DNA from: Gnetum montanum
Lineage: Eukaryota > Streptophyta > Gnetopsida > Gnetales > Gnetaceae
Direction of reading: 5' to 3'
DNA length: 64,000 nt
NCBI GenBank assembly: GCA_015680685.1
Contig: MNCI01003975.1
Coordinates: 283,077 to 347,076 of the forward strand
Under the pieces are notes generated by a model that did no database searches, had not been told where the DNA came from, and saw nothing but the letters and a program-made list of their open reading frames with translations. Below, piece after piece: positions 18,644 through 31,399 of this stretch. The position numbers and the translations under genes are program-made. Within the stretch, counting starts at the first letter, position 1. Every line of letters begins with the position of its first letter.

Positions 18644-21200
18644 TGTTGGAATTATCTCAGAGAGCACTACACATTAAGCTAAAGATAATTTAGTTTTAGT
18701 GAGCCTAAAAATCAAAAAATTAGAAAAATTAAACATTATCTTTATAAAAAAAAGTGAACATTAGCTTTATCAAATCTTTGATTAATTTAAGTTAAAACTT
18801 CCTCTTTACTTCTACTAAGATTCTTAGGTTTGTATTATAAATATGAGAAGAAGAAAGACTTTTCCCATCAGAAATTAATATCAGCAAAAGATTAAAGGAT
18901 TCTATCAGTGGAGAAGGTTGAATATTTTCTATCATCAAAGGATTCTAACCATCTTCATCATGGCCCCTAAGTGTCAAGCTTCACCTCTACATCAAATTCC
19001 TTCAGGTAGCTCTCAATTGGCCACTCTTATTTACATTAAAATAATGTACTCTCTACTTCTAATTGTGTTTGTAGCTTACTTGGGAAGAAGGGGTTTTAGC
19101 ACCTTACCTTGAAAAGTTATTTAATTCACTTGTCTTCCCTATTTTTAAACTCTCCCATTGGAAAGGCATTCTCATAGAATTATGTGAATAGCATAATAGT
19201 AAGAAAATTTCTACTTCCTACTTAGTTATTGGAGTAATAATAATCCTTCTTTCTAATATTCAAATAGCCTTGGGTTTTCAGCAAGGAGAGGATCCTTTAA
19301 TTCCATCAACTTTCTCCCCAAAATTTAAATAATTTTTGCAAAATGGAATTATCTAATTATGTTATCGATTCTGCTCTTGGAAAAAGCCAATTTGTTCATG
19401 GAGATTTCATCAATGAGGTTCAAAAAAATCAATCCTATATTAATTATTATTCTATTTACATACTTCATGATGTCATAACTGATAGAATTTATGACTGGTC
19501 GCTGTCTTGTTTCTTTGCTTGGTATAATGCCATGACTAAAATTACTATTGCACAGAAAAATCTTGTCAAATCTTATACCCTACGTTGTGTACCCTTTCTC
19601 ATGTGTTTGATTCTAAGTTATGGTCATCCAAGAAAATGTTTTAACCATTACAATCCTTGATTATGTCTTGAATTTCTTGAAAATGAGAGAGTTATAAGGA
19701 GTAGGATTATGGATGCTAAAAAGGATCAAATGGCCTTACAACATGCTCAGAATTAAGAGGAAATCAACAAGGTATTTTTATGTATTTATTATTTCCTTTT
19801 TGTTGATTATGTCTTTATTTTATGTATTTGACAGTGCAATCTGGGCTATAGAATGAACTGATTCAGAGTGCCTAGGCTGGAGCTGCATAAGCTAAAGAAG
19901 TTTAAGCTACTTCAACTTTTGGTAAGGTTTAACCATAAAAATAGATCACACTTTCTACTTCCAAGGTACACACACACACACACAGACACAGACACACACA
20001 CAAAATAATTTAATTAATTTCTAATAAATTTCTTTTTGCAAATGTAACATATTGGGCACAGTTCTGGTGATCTAGTAGTTATAAGATAATAAGCCCAATA
20101 ACAGGCTCAACAACAACCCTAGCAAACTCAACAAAGTACAAGATAAGATAAAAGATAGAAAATAGAGGTAATTTTTAATTATTTAAATATTTGAATACTT
20201 TACTCTTTCATTTATATGATTTTGAGCTTTTGTGTTGCAAAGGTCTATGGAGCAGCGATACTTTATCTAAGAGATAGAAAAAGATGACACATGCACCATT
20301 TCCGAATAGACTCCCATTCCTCCATCTAGAAAAATAGGCATGTCTTCTTATCCTATGACACTTGTAAGAGGTTTCTTTCCATAGGCAATGCTAACACCAA
20401 TTTTTGAGTCTATTCCAGTGGTTCCTTCTTTTCTATCATGGGTTCTACTCATTCAATTAGATAAATAGTGGTAGTTGCTAAAGAAGAACTCATACTTCTT
20501 TGGCATATTAGTTAGTGAATTTCTGATAATAAACCCTATTCTGTTTGTGAGGGTGTCTACCACTTATAGGAGTCTCAGTCATGTATCTTCAAGGTAGACT
20601 ATGATTTAGTATAGGCTAGAGTTCCATCATGTTTGCATCCAATTCTTGGGAATGCTCCAAGTGTTGTCAAAGATCTAAATCAACTCTTAGAAGAATTGGA
20701 GAGTGTAACATGCTTCGCTCACCATCTAGAAACTCATGAATAGTTCTTCAAATTGACAATGATTGGTTTTAGGTAAATAATTTTTTATTCTTCACTCTTT
20801 CCTTTTCTTCTATTTGTTCATAACTCATAATTTAAGTCTTACTTATGTAAAGAAAAGAGAAGGAATGGAAAAAGGACATGGATGATCAATCAATTCAAAT
20901 AGATATGCTAAAGACCCAACTTAAGAGAAAGGAGAAATCAGTAGCTGCATCAAGATGTGCAACCTAGTACATCAAATAATTGTTTGATGAAGTGGCTAGA
21001 TGTAAGGTAGTGGGTTGCAAGAAGGATGCCACTGATGAAGAAAGAAAAGTACAATTGAAGATAGTCATGGATCTCCTTACTCGTTCAGTCACAACAAATG
21101 ATCGCTATTGTTTTCTTTACATCTTTCCCATTCTTCCTTTTCTGTATTCTACTTGGTTGTACTTTCTCTTACTCTGTTACATAATAATATAATATAATAT
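18643..21200 (+). pseudogene. Unrecognised insert in element B with TATA-like site and four GT-AG introns
   Basis: It starts TGTTGGAATTATC, like an LTR start. A TATA-like ATTATAAATATGAG follows at about 18,833, then an ATG at 18,961 (MAPKCQASPLHQ). Plausible introns are 19,772-19,834, 19,922-20,061, 20,168-20,242 and 20,773-20,852, each GT...AG. The exons between them read coherently: an Ala/Gln-rich part whose Gln codons appear as stops (about 19,835-20,160), a part with PILGNAPSVVKDLNQLLEEL (about 20,640-20,700), and a helical KEWKKDMDDQSIQIDMLKTQ and KRKEKSVAASRC part (about 20,860-20,960). A frame at 19,343-19,660 is open but unrecognised. It could be a captured host gene or part of another element. 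Its strand is opposite to element B. Confidence 0.45.
19968..20003. repeat. (CA)n microsatellite
   Basis: A CA run with two CAGACA interruptions, inside the second putative intron of the insert in element B. Confidence 0.9.
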
Positions 21201-21308
21201 AATATTTTTCTTCCATTTTGTCATTTTTCTTAGATATACTTATGTTTTACAATAATAATAAGAATAAAATAATGCTTTTCTTTCACTTTTGCTTCTAAAT
21301 TGTGGTTT

Positions 21309-21320
21309 GCTCTAATACCA
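21309..21320 (-). promoter_or_regulatory. Element B primer-binding site (tRNA-Met type)
   Basis: On the minus strand this reads TGGTATTAGAGC, one base from TGGTATCAGAGC, two bases from the LTR. Confidence 0.9.
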
Positions 21321-21322
21321 AA

Positions 21323-21751
21323 TGTGACAACCCATTCTCGGATGTTGTAAAAAATACGATCACTTAATTTATCACATTTATCATTTTCTTAGATAATATA
21401 ATGAATACATCATAAATACTTAATAAATTAGCTGATAAATAAATAATTGTAACTGTGGAATAAAAAAGGAAAACAGAAAAATTTTATTAATAGGAGAGAG
21501 TACTATAATGCCATCTAGGTTATCTTCCTATGCCACTTAAGCCTTAGAGGCAATCCAACACTGCCACCATGGTTAGGCTATCTAGCCAAAGGGGTGATCA
21601 ATTCCTTCTTGTCCTACTTCACCCAACTTCTGTCACTTGCCTATCCCAGCTCTACAACTCTATGCCAGCATGACCTCTACACTTAGCCTTAAATGACATA
21701 GGTCAAACCCTTTCCCAAGGGATATATGAATAATCGTAACTCCTCATAACA
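21323..21751 (-). repeat. Element B 5' LTR, outer end trimmed
   Basis: The inner end TGTGACAACCC is complete and sits next to the primer site. The outer end stops after CTCATAAC, lacking the last roughly 75 bp seen at 16,739-16,812. Confidence 0.85.
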
Positions 21752-23690
21752 AGTTTGTTTATTGGATATTCTAGTCATTCAAAATCTTATCATTGCTTAA
21801 ATTTAAAAACATTAAAGCTTGTTGAAACACCTCATGTTCAGATTGAGGAATTATTGAAAGATACTAACAATATGATTAAGAGAGGTATGAATGTAGATGA
21901 AGAAGAAAATGATGACGGAATTTTTGCATATAAACACACTAATGAGATTGAAGTAGAATACCTAGTCTCAATGGATGAGGTAGAAATAGAATAAGAGGAT
22001 ACACTTAATGATGGCTTAAGGAGAAGAATACAAAGGTTCAAATCCATGGTAGATATCCTTAGAGAACCTCTTGAAAAAAGGATAATAAGGAATAGAGTTA
22101 AAACAACAAATCATGGCTTATTAGTATGTTGTCTTACTTTTTCCATTCCTCTAAGAGTTAGGGAAGCTCTTAGGAGTGAGGATTGGAAGAATGTCATGGA
22201 TGAAGAGATGAAGCAAATTATAAAGAATAATACTTGGAATCTTTTCTCATGACCCAAAGGAGCCAATGTCATTATAACTAAGTGGATCTTTGCAAACAAG
22301 CTGAATGAGCGTGGTGAAGTAACTCAAAGTAAGGAAAGATTAGTAGCAAAAGGCTTTTCTTAAATAGAGGAACTTAATTATCAAGATAAATTTTCCCTAG
22401 TTGCAAATTTGGAATCTATTAGAATGCTTTTAGCATTTGTAGTTTATCAAGTATTTAAGCTCTATCAAATGGATGTGAAATCAACATTTCTGAATGAAGA
22501 AATAAAAGAGATAGTATATATAGAAGAATTAAAAGGATTTATTAACATTGAAAAACCAAATCATGTATATTAGCTACACAAAGCTTTATATGACTTAAAA
22601 CAAGCCCACAAAATGGGGTATGCTAAGCTTGATTCATATTTAGTTGAAAATGAATATTTGAAAGCTTCTTTGGACAATACCCTCTATATCAAAAAGTACA
22701 ATGTAGGGTTTTTAGCTACTCATATTTATGTTGATGGTATAATATTTGAATAACAAGCTTAAATTTAGGCAAGAAATTTTTTGAAGCTATGACATTGGAG
22801 TTTAAAATGTTAATTATAAAATAGTTATCTTATTTTCTAGGCCTACATATTTAATAGCTTAGGAATAGAACCTTCATTTCTTAGACAAAATATGTTCAAA
22901 AAATGCTCAAGCATTTCAACATAATAGAAGATAAAACTTGTGCAACTCTTCTTAGCACAAATGTACACCTCTGTAAGGATGAAGATTAAAAAAAAATTAA
23001 TGATATACTATATAGATCAATTGTGCTAAGCTTACATTATGCTATAACTAGTAGGTCAAACATAGCTTTTGTAGTATTTTTGATTTCTAGATTTCAATTA
23101 GAACCAAAAGAATCACTCTTGGTTGCAGATAAAAGAATCTTACAATATCTGGAAGACACAACTAGTCATGGGCTATGATATCCAAAAATTAAAAGTTTTG
23201 AATTACAAGCATTCGCATACGCTGATTGAGTAGGAAATAAAGATGATTAAAAATTTACTAGTGGAAATTGTCATTTTCTTAGTAATAGATTGGTATCATG
23301 GCTAAGCAAAAAGAAAAACTTTGTAGCATTATCATCAACTAAAGCTAAATATGTTATAGCCTCATACTATTGCACATAGATTCCTTGAATGAGGGAAGTA
23401 TTAAAGCTCTTTAGTATAACATTCTCTGATCTAATCATTATTCATTGTAATAATAATGTAGCTATTTCTATCTCTAAAAATCCTATTTTTCATGGTAAAT
23501 CTAAACATATTAAGATCAAATATCATTTTCTCATAGATCAAATAGAGTTGAAAATAATATAATTGTCATATATTTAATCCAAAGCACATTGAGAAGATAT
23601 TTTTACAAAAGATTTAAATAAAGAAAGATTCCTGTATCTAAGAACATTGATAAGTATAACTACTTTACCTAGACATGCATAACCTCCTAA
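21748..23690 (+). pseudogene. Copia integrase tail, reverse transcriptase and RNase H, decayed
   Basis: Reading resumes with FIGYSSHSKSYHCLN (21,755 on), the conserved sequence after the Copia integrase core. RT follows: TKWIFANKLNERGEV, then LYQMDVKSTFLNEEIKE near 22,461-22,510, and IYVDG near 22,720-22,735, where active RTs have YVDD, so a catalytic aspartate is lost. RNase H is visible as SWLSKKKNFVALSSTKAKYV (about 23,295-23,355) and [12 protein letters not shown] (about 23,498-23,535). Many in-frame stops are present. The order integrase, RT, RNase H defines Copia. Confidence 0.9.
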
Positions 23691-24517
23691 AAACTCTTAG
23701 TACTAGTCTAGTGATTTATAAGCTAACAAACTTTATTGTAGGGGAGTAGGTAAACTGATATTACAAAGAAGCAAGATACTTTCAACATGTAGCAAAAGAA
23801 CCAAGTATCCATGGTGAGTCTGTTGAATCCTCATAGTCATATCCTAAGGATTCATGAGTTCCCTTATAAGGATCATGGCTAGAAGATGACATTGGTTTTG
23901 GCTCCAAGCATGATGGATGCAGAAACTCTAAGAGGTTATGAATGGAGTATAGTGTCTTAATATCTTGCTATGTATAGCCTCTCCTTTCTTTAGGTTTTTG
24001 GAATGCCAAATATCTTTGTCTCTTATGCTCTAAACATTCATGTTGTTTTTGCATCAAAATCCTTTCCACCTCCTTACTAAATTTTTCTTGGATGTTCCAA
24101 TTCTTTCACATTCTATTATAGGTTTATTATTCTTCAATGCTTGATCCCTCTCTACCTCTACTCTTCTTATCTCTTTTCCAAGCTCCCTAAAATCCTCTTA
24201 ATTCATCAAAAATATCTTATGAATATCCATAGCTATACTGCTTTCTAAGTTGCTACTTTTCTCTCTCATCTAATTTATGCCTTTTATATTTTTTCCCTAT
24301 GTCTAGTTTTTCTCTCATTATTTCATCTTTTTTTGAGCTTGATAGTTCACTAATCAATAGGATCAGTGTGTTTTTCTTTACTTAATCTCTTATGTCTATC
24401 TCTTTTTTTTCTTTATCGTCTATGTTTCCCATTGTATTTTGAGCTTAATTTGTTTAGTGACAAGGGAAGCTTCTTTTCATCTTTTTTTGACAAAAATGAG
24501 GAGAATATTTAAGGGAT
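23691..24517 (+). promoter_or_regulatory. Copia 3' untranslated region with two polypurine motifs
   Basis: No reading frame is recognisable. There are two purine-rich motifs: TTGTAGGGGAGTAGG at 23,736-23,750, just after RNase H, and GACAAAAATGAGGAGA at about 24,489-24,504, near the 3' LTR. Sireviruses are known for repeated polypurine motifs between pol and the 3' LTR, and this arrangement fits. The true plus-strand primer should be the one next to the LTR. Confidence 0.55.
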
Positions 24518-24851
24518 GTAAGATGATATGATTGTATATGTGTTTTTTTGTCAAAAAATTGTGAACATGATGATGCAATTGTGTATGTGTTGTTTTAGTA
24601 TTTCTTTAGCATTTTTTTGGAATTTATGCTAGGATCTACTCATGTTTGCCTAGTTTCTTGGGTAGCATATTTCCAATGCAATGCAATTCTTGTGTATTTT
24701 CTCAAGGTAGATGTTTTGGGGTAGGATTTACATAGAAGAATGTATTTACATAGAAGGCATTTCTTTTCCAGATCAACATGTAGAGCTAATTTGAAGAACC
24801 ATTTTTTGGTTCTACTTAACTTGTACAAATTGATTCTACTAGTTCAACATC
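24518..24851 (+). repeat. 3' LTR of the Copia element, first segment
   Basis: The start is set at the TG after the polypurine stretch. This is an estimate, because the matching part of the 5' LTR is off-window. It ends at ATGTG (24,852-24,856), the target duplication of C1, and continues at 43,009. A short sequence around AGAACCATTTTTTGGTTCTA recurs as similar wording near 43,160-43,280 on the other side of C1. Confidence 0.6.
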
Positions 24852-24856
24852 ATGTG

Positions 24857-25798
24857 TGATGAGCAAAGTAACAATCCCAACACTCTACCATACAAGTCAC
24901 AAGTGTTCACCAGTGACCAGATCGTAATCCGCAAATGGACAATGTTATTATCCTAGTAGTTTATGTTACACTCATGATCATTGTCTTCTCACCTTGAGTT
25001 AGTGAAGTCTAAGTGTATGGTTTAACTCATGGTGAGACATATGTTATGTGATGTTGTAGGGCTTATTTTACACCCCAAGTATAAACATAATGAAAATGAC
25101 ATAGGGCTCATTTTACACCTAACTGTAAACTTAATGAAAATGAAGTTAAGTGCTAAATCTAAGTAATGATGAGAATGTAAATCTATAGTATCCTATAGTG
25201 ATGAGCATTCGTTCTTGGCTTACAGAACACATCTTGGACTCATGTAACTATTACTAGGATTACCAAGTGAATTTGTCACTAAGCATATCAAGTGAAACCA
25301 CTACTAAGTTACCAAACGATTACACTTTAATGCTCGAAACCAGTTGTATTGATTTTGCTTTACTAATAAGCAGGCAAAATAAAGTGCTTTGGAAATGTAA
25401 ATGATTAAGGTAAAAAAACATATAAATTATGTTAATTAAAAAAACTAATATAAGTGGATGTTACAATGATGGCAAGAAATCTTGATCTTTATTGTTGTCA
25501 TGAATTGCATCTAAGTAATGTTCAATCAAATAAAGATTTCTTTCAATTTTTAAACATCACATTATGGGAATTCACTCTATCCCTAACTAAGAAAACAAAC
25601 TACAAGAGTTTCCCTAAGACTTTGAATGAAAATTTGTTGATCGTGCATCCAAGTGTCAATTTTTATAGGGCTACATGCATCCTGAGACATCATCATATCA
25701 ATAATGATGTAGCATGGATTATGACATCATATCTATGACATTGTTGTTAAGATATCATAGATAAGATATCACATAGCAACAAAAATTGACTTTTTTCA
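24857..25798 (-). repeat. C1 3' LTR
   Basis: 942 bp; plus-strand ends TGATGAGCAAAG and TTTTTTCA. It aligns with 42,122-43,003 (shared CCAACACTCTACCATACAAG, GTCTTCTCACCTT, CATAGCAACAAAAATTGAC). An open frame at 25,454-25,738 lies in the LTR and has no recognisable product. Confidence 0.9.
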
Positions 25799-25812
25799 TA
25801 CCCCCACAACTG
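25799..25812 (-). promoter_or_regulatory. C1 polypurine tract
   Basis: On the minus strand CAGTTGTGGGGGTA precedes the LTR start TGAAAAAAGTC. It is the local version of the TCATGGGGGTA tract of T1 and T2. Confidence 0.75.
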
Positions 25813-25869
25813 ACTAAAAACTCATCCTCAAGTTGAAACAAAATGAAGATAGAGTCCCTTACAAAATTG

Positions 25870-28712
25870 GGAGGTAGACTCAACTTGACATGACTAACTA
25901 ACTATTTACATGACTTAGAATGCTATAGTGGTGTTTTTACAAATGACACAATTACATGAGAAAAAAAAACAAAAACTGAAGTAGCACAATGTAGTTTATG
26001 TTCCAAGTGGCAAAGGCTCTATCATCACCTCTTTCCCCTTGTCATCAGGCTTCTAAAATTGGTAGTAGTTTAGGAGCATCTAAAACTTTTCTTCTTCTAT
26101 CCTTAGGTCATGTACCATCCACATTTTTTGTGCAATTTTGGATGGAGTAGGTACATCTCATGGTCATGAGAGTTGCAAAAATATTTTATTTGCTTTTACA
26201 TACAAGGCTACAAACTGTCATCTCTCCTCTTCAAATGCCCTAGCTATCTTTTTTGAGTTCTTGGTAATCTGACATGTGATGTGCCAAGTTTTTTGCTACA
26301 TCCTTCTACCTATGGTAGTTGGCCTTAACAATTTCTAGCTCTAGGTTTGCCACATCTATTTTCTATAATGCATCTTTCCTATCAACAAACTCCTATTCAT
26401 ACATGGCATATACAGCTGCTACCTACTACTCTAACTCATTTCTAGGCCTACATTTCTATTAACATGGAAAAATTAGCATACCAAAGTTTTTCTAATCCCA
26501 TGTACTTTGTAAGGTTTTGTATCTATAGGTCCTTGTTCTTTACTGTAGCTTGGTGGACATGGGCAAGGCTATCCAAAATTAGCTACCAATCTAGGTTTTG
26601 TACAAAAATCAAACTAATCTTGGCCTTTCTTTCTAGATCTTTTTTTCATTTATTTGTTTGTACATGAGCACCTAATCTATGAAGTGTTCTTTGAGTCATT
26701 CATGCTTCTTGGGCTCATTCTACTATGCACTGATTTCTATTGTAGATTTTTGATAGAAGGCATGAACTTTCTCCATTGATAAGTTTTAGTTCTCCCTCAC
26801 CAAGCAACTCATATCTTGGTTGACTTTGACAAGTTATTCTTTGAGTTGTTGAATGCTTTCTTCAAGAACAATTTTTTACTTTTCTATGTTTATCAACCTA
26901 GTATTATCAACATCAAATTATTTTTCTCCTCTTGTAAGGTTATGAGTGCTTTGGCATATGCATACATTTGGGCTTCTTCCACTGATGCATCTCATACCGC
27001 CTTCTCCTTCTTTTTCTCCATTTGCATGTTATGGAAATCAACTACCTCACATGATTAATTCTAAATTGTTCAAGTTGATCAAGCACTATGAATTATATAG
27101 GGTCCCTTCTTTCTACTCTCAAAGTAGCTAGATCTTCCTGCAACCTCTGCACTTTGTTTTACGTGTGTTCAACTCTGGTTTATGTCATGATCAACTTTCC
27201 CTTTGTGACTATTAAATCAAACTAGACTATAGTGATATCACTTAAGATATCAAAAATATTCTACATGACTTGGTGTATTTGTAGTAGTCTATCCAAAATT
27301 TCTTCATGTTCTACGAGAGTCATCGAGGTACTAGAAAGCATTTAATCATCTCTTGCTTTAGAAATATCATCTGATATCATAATAGGGACATTGAAAGATT
27401 CATTAATATCATCAATGATGACCTCTATGGCTCCTACTACATCTTGATGTTGCATGACTATGACTATGGCACCTTTACTAGTTTCAATCATGACTTGGAA
27501 TGATGTAGCATTCTTGAAAATTTATTGTGCCTAGTCATCCTCTCTTCCTATCTATAGTGACACATGCCCACTTGTTGGATCTATGGATATAGTGGGCCTG
27601 ATAGAGATATCTTGTACTTTGTACATATTGGCCCCTTCCCATGTTCCCCAACTTATGGTTTCTACGATCTATTATAGGTGGCTCATAGATGATCTATAGT
27701 CTTGTTGTTATTGTTATTGTTTAGTTTGTGGTTGGCTACTAAATCTTGCTTACTGCTACTGACTAGTAGCTAGAATGTTACCAACAGGAGCAGAACCTAC
27801 ACCTCCCTTGGTGCTTTCTAGTTTTTCCAACTAATCTTTCATTAGTTAAATTAGCTTGAACATCTCTACCTAAAGAGCATTTTGGGCCTTCCTTGAAACA
27901 TCATTGATATATCCTAGGATTCTGGCTTGTTGGCATAGCTTCTTTATGAGGTAAGAGAATGGAAGTGTTAGCTTGTGTGCCTTCTTTTCTTTGAACCACC
28001 TTTGGATTTCAAGGAAGAATATATGGGAAATGTAAGCATTGAATTTCCCCATCAAAATAGGTACTTCATCTGGTTGCGTAAGTTGATATTTTGTTGAGCC
28101 TTATGGCTGGAAACAAATGATAGGTTTCAATCTTGAAATATATCTTTTCTTTAGTTGTGAGCTCACTATAATCCTTATCTTCTTTCCCATATGCCCTTTG
28201 TAACCACAACCTCTTAGCATTGGTGCCTTACCTTGTTGAAATCTATGCCATTTTGGGATGTTTAGGGTCTTAGTAATTACTTCCATTGAATATCACACAA
28301 ATACTCCTTTAATTCTTATCATAGCATTAGCCTATTTATTTTGCCAAATTTATTAGGTTTCTCCTAGATACCGTTCACCATTATTGAATAGGGTAGACCA
28401 TAGTCTTGGAGTTATGTCTTCATAGCGTCTAGAGAAAATTCCATAAAAGGACCAAAGTTCAATTCTATAATGACTGTGGAGATGATGGATTTTTTCTGTA
28501 TGGCTTGGAGGCATTCTGGAGATGACTTCTGACTCTTCTTGGGCTAAGTGCTCAATGGTAGGACTTTGTTAATGGATGTTATATGATTGGGCCTCCTGCT
28601 CTACATGTTTTTCTTGGGGAGTTTGTTCTTCCTCTTGGCCTGTCTCATGGCCTCTTAGTCTTTTGCTCATATCTTGTGAAGGTCCTTTAGGTACTAGTCT
28701 CTTTGGGACCAT
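25870..28712 (-). pseudogene. C1 3' ORF, homolog of the T1 3' ORF
   Basis: It opens MVPKRLVPKGPSQDMSKRLR at 28,712. The 28,055-27,870 stretch (MMGKFNAYISHIFFLEIQRW, ending ARILGYINDVSRKAQNAL) aligns with LVGKVNANLPHLYLTEILRQ of T1. The downstream half reads in broken frames, with glutamate- and leucine-rich pieces consistent with the T1 coiled-coil-like region. It sits between the spacer and the 3' LTR. Function unknown. Confidence 0.6.
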
Positions 28713-31399
28713 TTGTAATCAACAAGGGGTTGAAATTATTAAAGTATTTAAATTGGTTTTTAATAGTTCTTTATCTTCCTCATACCCTTGGATTAGATCA
28801 AGTTCTTATCTTATTATGATTATAGAATTAGAAAAATTTTCAAAAAGAAACCCCTTGAGTATTATATCTTTAATTACTTATGACCTTTCACAGTTATCTT
28901 TTCTTACTTGTTATGCCTTAAAATAGTTGGTATGGTCAATTAGGAGAATTAACTAAGTCCTTTTGGCTTAAGTTTGATTAATTAATGATGATCTTCTTAT
29001 TAATTTCTTATACTTACCCTTTATAATATTTTCTAGGCATTAGAGATTTTTGGCTCAAATTTTTAGATGTACTGTGCAATGTACACCCATCCTCCAACAT
29101 GCCCCTCCCCCCCCCCCCCCCCCCGACAAAACCCTCTTCTCCCACAACTAAGTTGAGTGCTCTATGATCAACAAGGTTCAAGAATTTTGAAAATCAAAGG
29201 TACAAGCACAAAGATATGGCCTTGGGAAGCTAGTGTGCAAGAGCTCTTAGGAAAAATTGCAAAAACTTCTCTTTCTAGAAAATGAAACAATGAAAAATTT
29301 CGCTTACTCCCATGCATATATGTACTATATTTATATGTGCAACATAGGGGCTATGACATCACTATGAAAAATTTTCAAATTTTCATTGAATGTTTTGGGA
29401 AAAAATAAGTCAAATGGAATGTTTGAAAGATGTGAAGCCTGTCCAAAGGGTCTTGGCCATTAATGATGCATTGTTTTCAAGAATTTGACATTTAAAGTTC
29501 ATAAGGAAGGAATCTCAGGCAATGAAAGTTTATTGAATAGATAGGAGATGGATTAATAATTTCATATGTATGAATAGATTATTAGATGGTATGGGAAGTA
29601 TTTATTGAATATTGATCATTTTGGAAGGCACAAGATGATGTGGAATTGCTTGTCAAGTATGAAATACAAGAGTTATACAAGTGGGTCCTCCCCAAAGTAG
29701 GCTCCAGCCCTTAGTGCCTTTGTATAACCACACCTAGAAGTGTCCATAAGCACTCAAGGAGTTGAATGTAAGACATACTTGTCTAGCAAAACACACATGT
29801 TAATATCACCGGATTGAAAAAATAACAATATATTATACAAAACCACAAAGTTACGATTAAATATATAGTGAGGTGAGATGGAATATAGAATAGATTACTG
29901 AAACTAGGGCATGAGGTGTCTTACCATAGGCATAATGAATTATTATGTCTAATTTGTGGTTACAGTAATCATTAACCTTTTTGTCGAAGGTTCAAACCAA
30001 GTCCAAACCACTTTTCAATGACATTGTATTGTTTCATCCTTGGGATTCACAACCATAAAACTACTATTATTTCAAGGAGTATTACAACTTGGTATGTTGT
30101 TCAAGGAAGGAGTTTATTAATTGCACTTTTTTTTTATTTTTTAGATTCCTAAGAAGCTACCTACCTTTAGGCATGGGTAACATGTCTTTCCAATGAAACC
30201 CCCAAAAATTTATTTTGTGCCTAAGTTTTATTTTTTTAACTATGTCAACCTTACTAGAGGACTTCCTTTAGGCATGGGTAACATGTCTTTTTAGTGACAT
30301 GGTAAGGTAGCATTTATTGTACTCTTACTTCCATTTTTGTTAGATCTTTAAGAAAATAATACATCCTTAACAATAAGATAGAACTTACAACAATAATCCA
30401 AGAGAACCCACAAATCCCCTTAACGTCACACCCTTGTCATTCCCACTCAGTTCTTCACTCTTTTGTCTAGGCATAATGACCAGAATTTTATTCTTAGTTT
30501 TATTGTGAGAAGAATATCATTATGGCCATGGTAAGAACCTCTTATTGTTGGAATAGGTGGATGAATGTCATGGTCTCACTGTATAGGTAATCAATCCTTT
30601 ATGACTTGATAATATTGGACAATCTTCACCTTATTAGGACTACATCTTGCTTTATTATGTGCATTTATTGAAAAATCAACAAACATATGTATAGGACAAA
30701 TGATGCAATTCATAGAAAAATTGGAAAAATAGAGAAAGAATTTTAAAAATATCAAAGAATAGAAAATGAATAAGAAACAAAAATGTATAAAAGAATGAAA
30801 ATGTATCAAAGAATATGAAAAATTGATAAGAAATTTGAAAATTATGACAAAAAATTGTAAATCAAAAAGAATTGTAAAAAAAAATGTTGAATAGCACTTA
30901 TTAATTTCTAAATCAAGGTAAGGCATCTTCCCCATGACTGAACTCATGGACGAGTATTTAGAAAATGGATCCTAGGTCTCCTAGATCATACACTCTAGGT
31001 TTCTCATTTACCTAGTGATTTCATTTTTCATTATTATCACATGTAATCTTGATTGTAATCAAATTTTGATCATCTAAGGATATATATCTCATTGAACTAG
31101 ACGGTCTTGCCCTCTCATAAGATCCAACTATACTTTCTCATTTATTCTTAAATTCAAATTTTAAGTCTCCATTTCCATTATTCATTGGTGTAGGATCATA
31201 GTTTATAATATCTTTTTGTGACTTCTTAGTTTGGGTTATTTTCTTAGGGTAGGAGTTAATAAGTGAATGAGATGGTTCCATGCATATTTTGTATAGTTTT
31301 AATTTCTTATTTTTTGGCCACTGGGTATCTTTTGGTTTAGTGGCCCTTGTTCCTTCTTGTACACACACTTGTTTCTCACATCTGTTGTGGACTAGTGTA
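28713..31399 (-). other. C1 untranslated spacer
   Basis: After the protease the reading goes straight to a CAGTCATGGGGAAGATG motif (30,926-30,942), the same kind of junction as in T2 at 61,426-61,443; no RT or integrase lies between. The rest is T- and A-rich noncoding sequence with the conserved block (29,679-29,760) and an 18-base C run at 29,107-29,124 that reads as a G-rich motif on the minus strand. Confidence 0.6.
29679..29760 (-). promoter_or_regulatory. Conserved spacer block, C1 copy
   Basis: The minus-strand reading ends CTTTGGGGAGGACCCACTTG, as in T1 at 8,331-8,350, with the preceding 60 bp also similar (TTGAGTGCTTATGGACACTT, GTGTGGTTATACAAAGGCAC). Confidence 0.75.

Larger units (their letters stand above)
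16319..21751 (-). mobile_element. Element B: tRNA-Met-primed Ty3/Gypsy retrotransposon, disrupted
   Basis: LTR copies lie at 16,319-16,812 and 21,323-21,751. A Met-type primer site (21,309-21,320) and a polypurine tract (16,813-16,828) fix the minus orientation. Gypsy order is RT, RNase H, integrase. Gag, protease and most of RT are absent, replaced by the 18,643-21,200 sequence. Both LTRs lack their outer ends: about 15 bp at the left and about 75 bp at the right. No target duplication remains, so the flanks were trimmed after insertion into the Copia integrase. Confidence 0.8.

Noticed and set aside
18643-19340. Endogenous pararetrovirus start
   Set aside because: A TATA-like site and leader are present, but I see no movement protein, coat or RT motif of that group on either strand.
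24857-25798. Direct repeats as a CRISPR-like or satellite array
   Set aside because: They are a single LTR pair with 5-bp target duplications; no regular spacer structure exists anywhere in the window.
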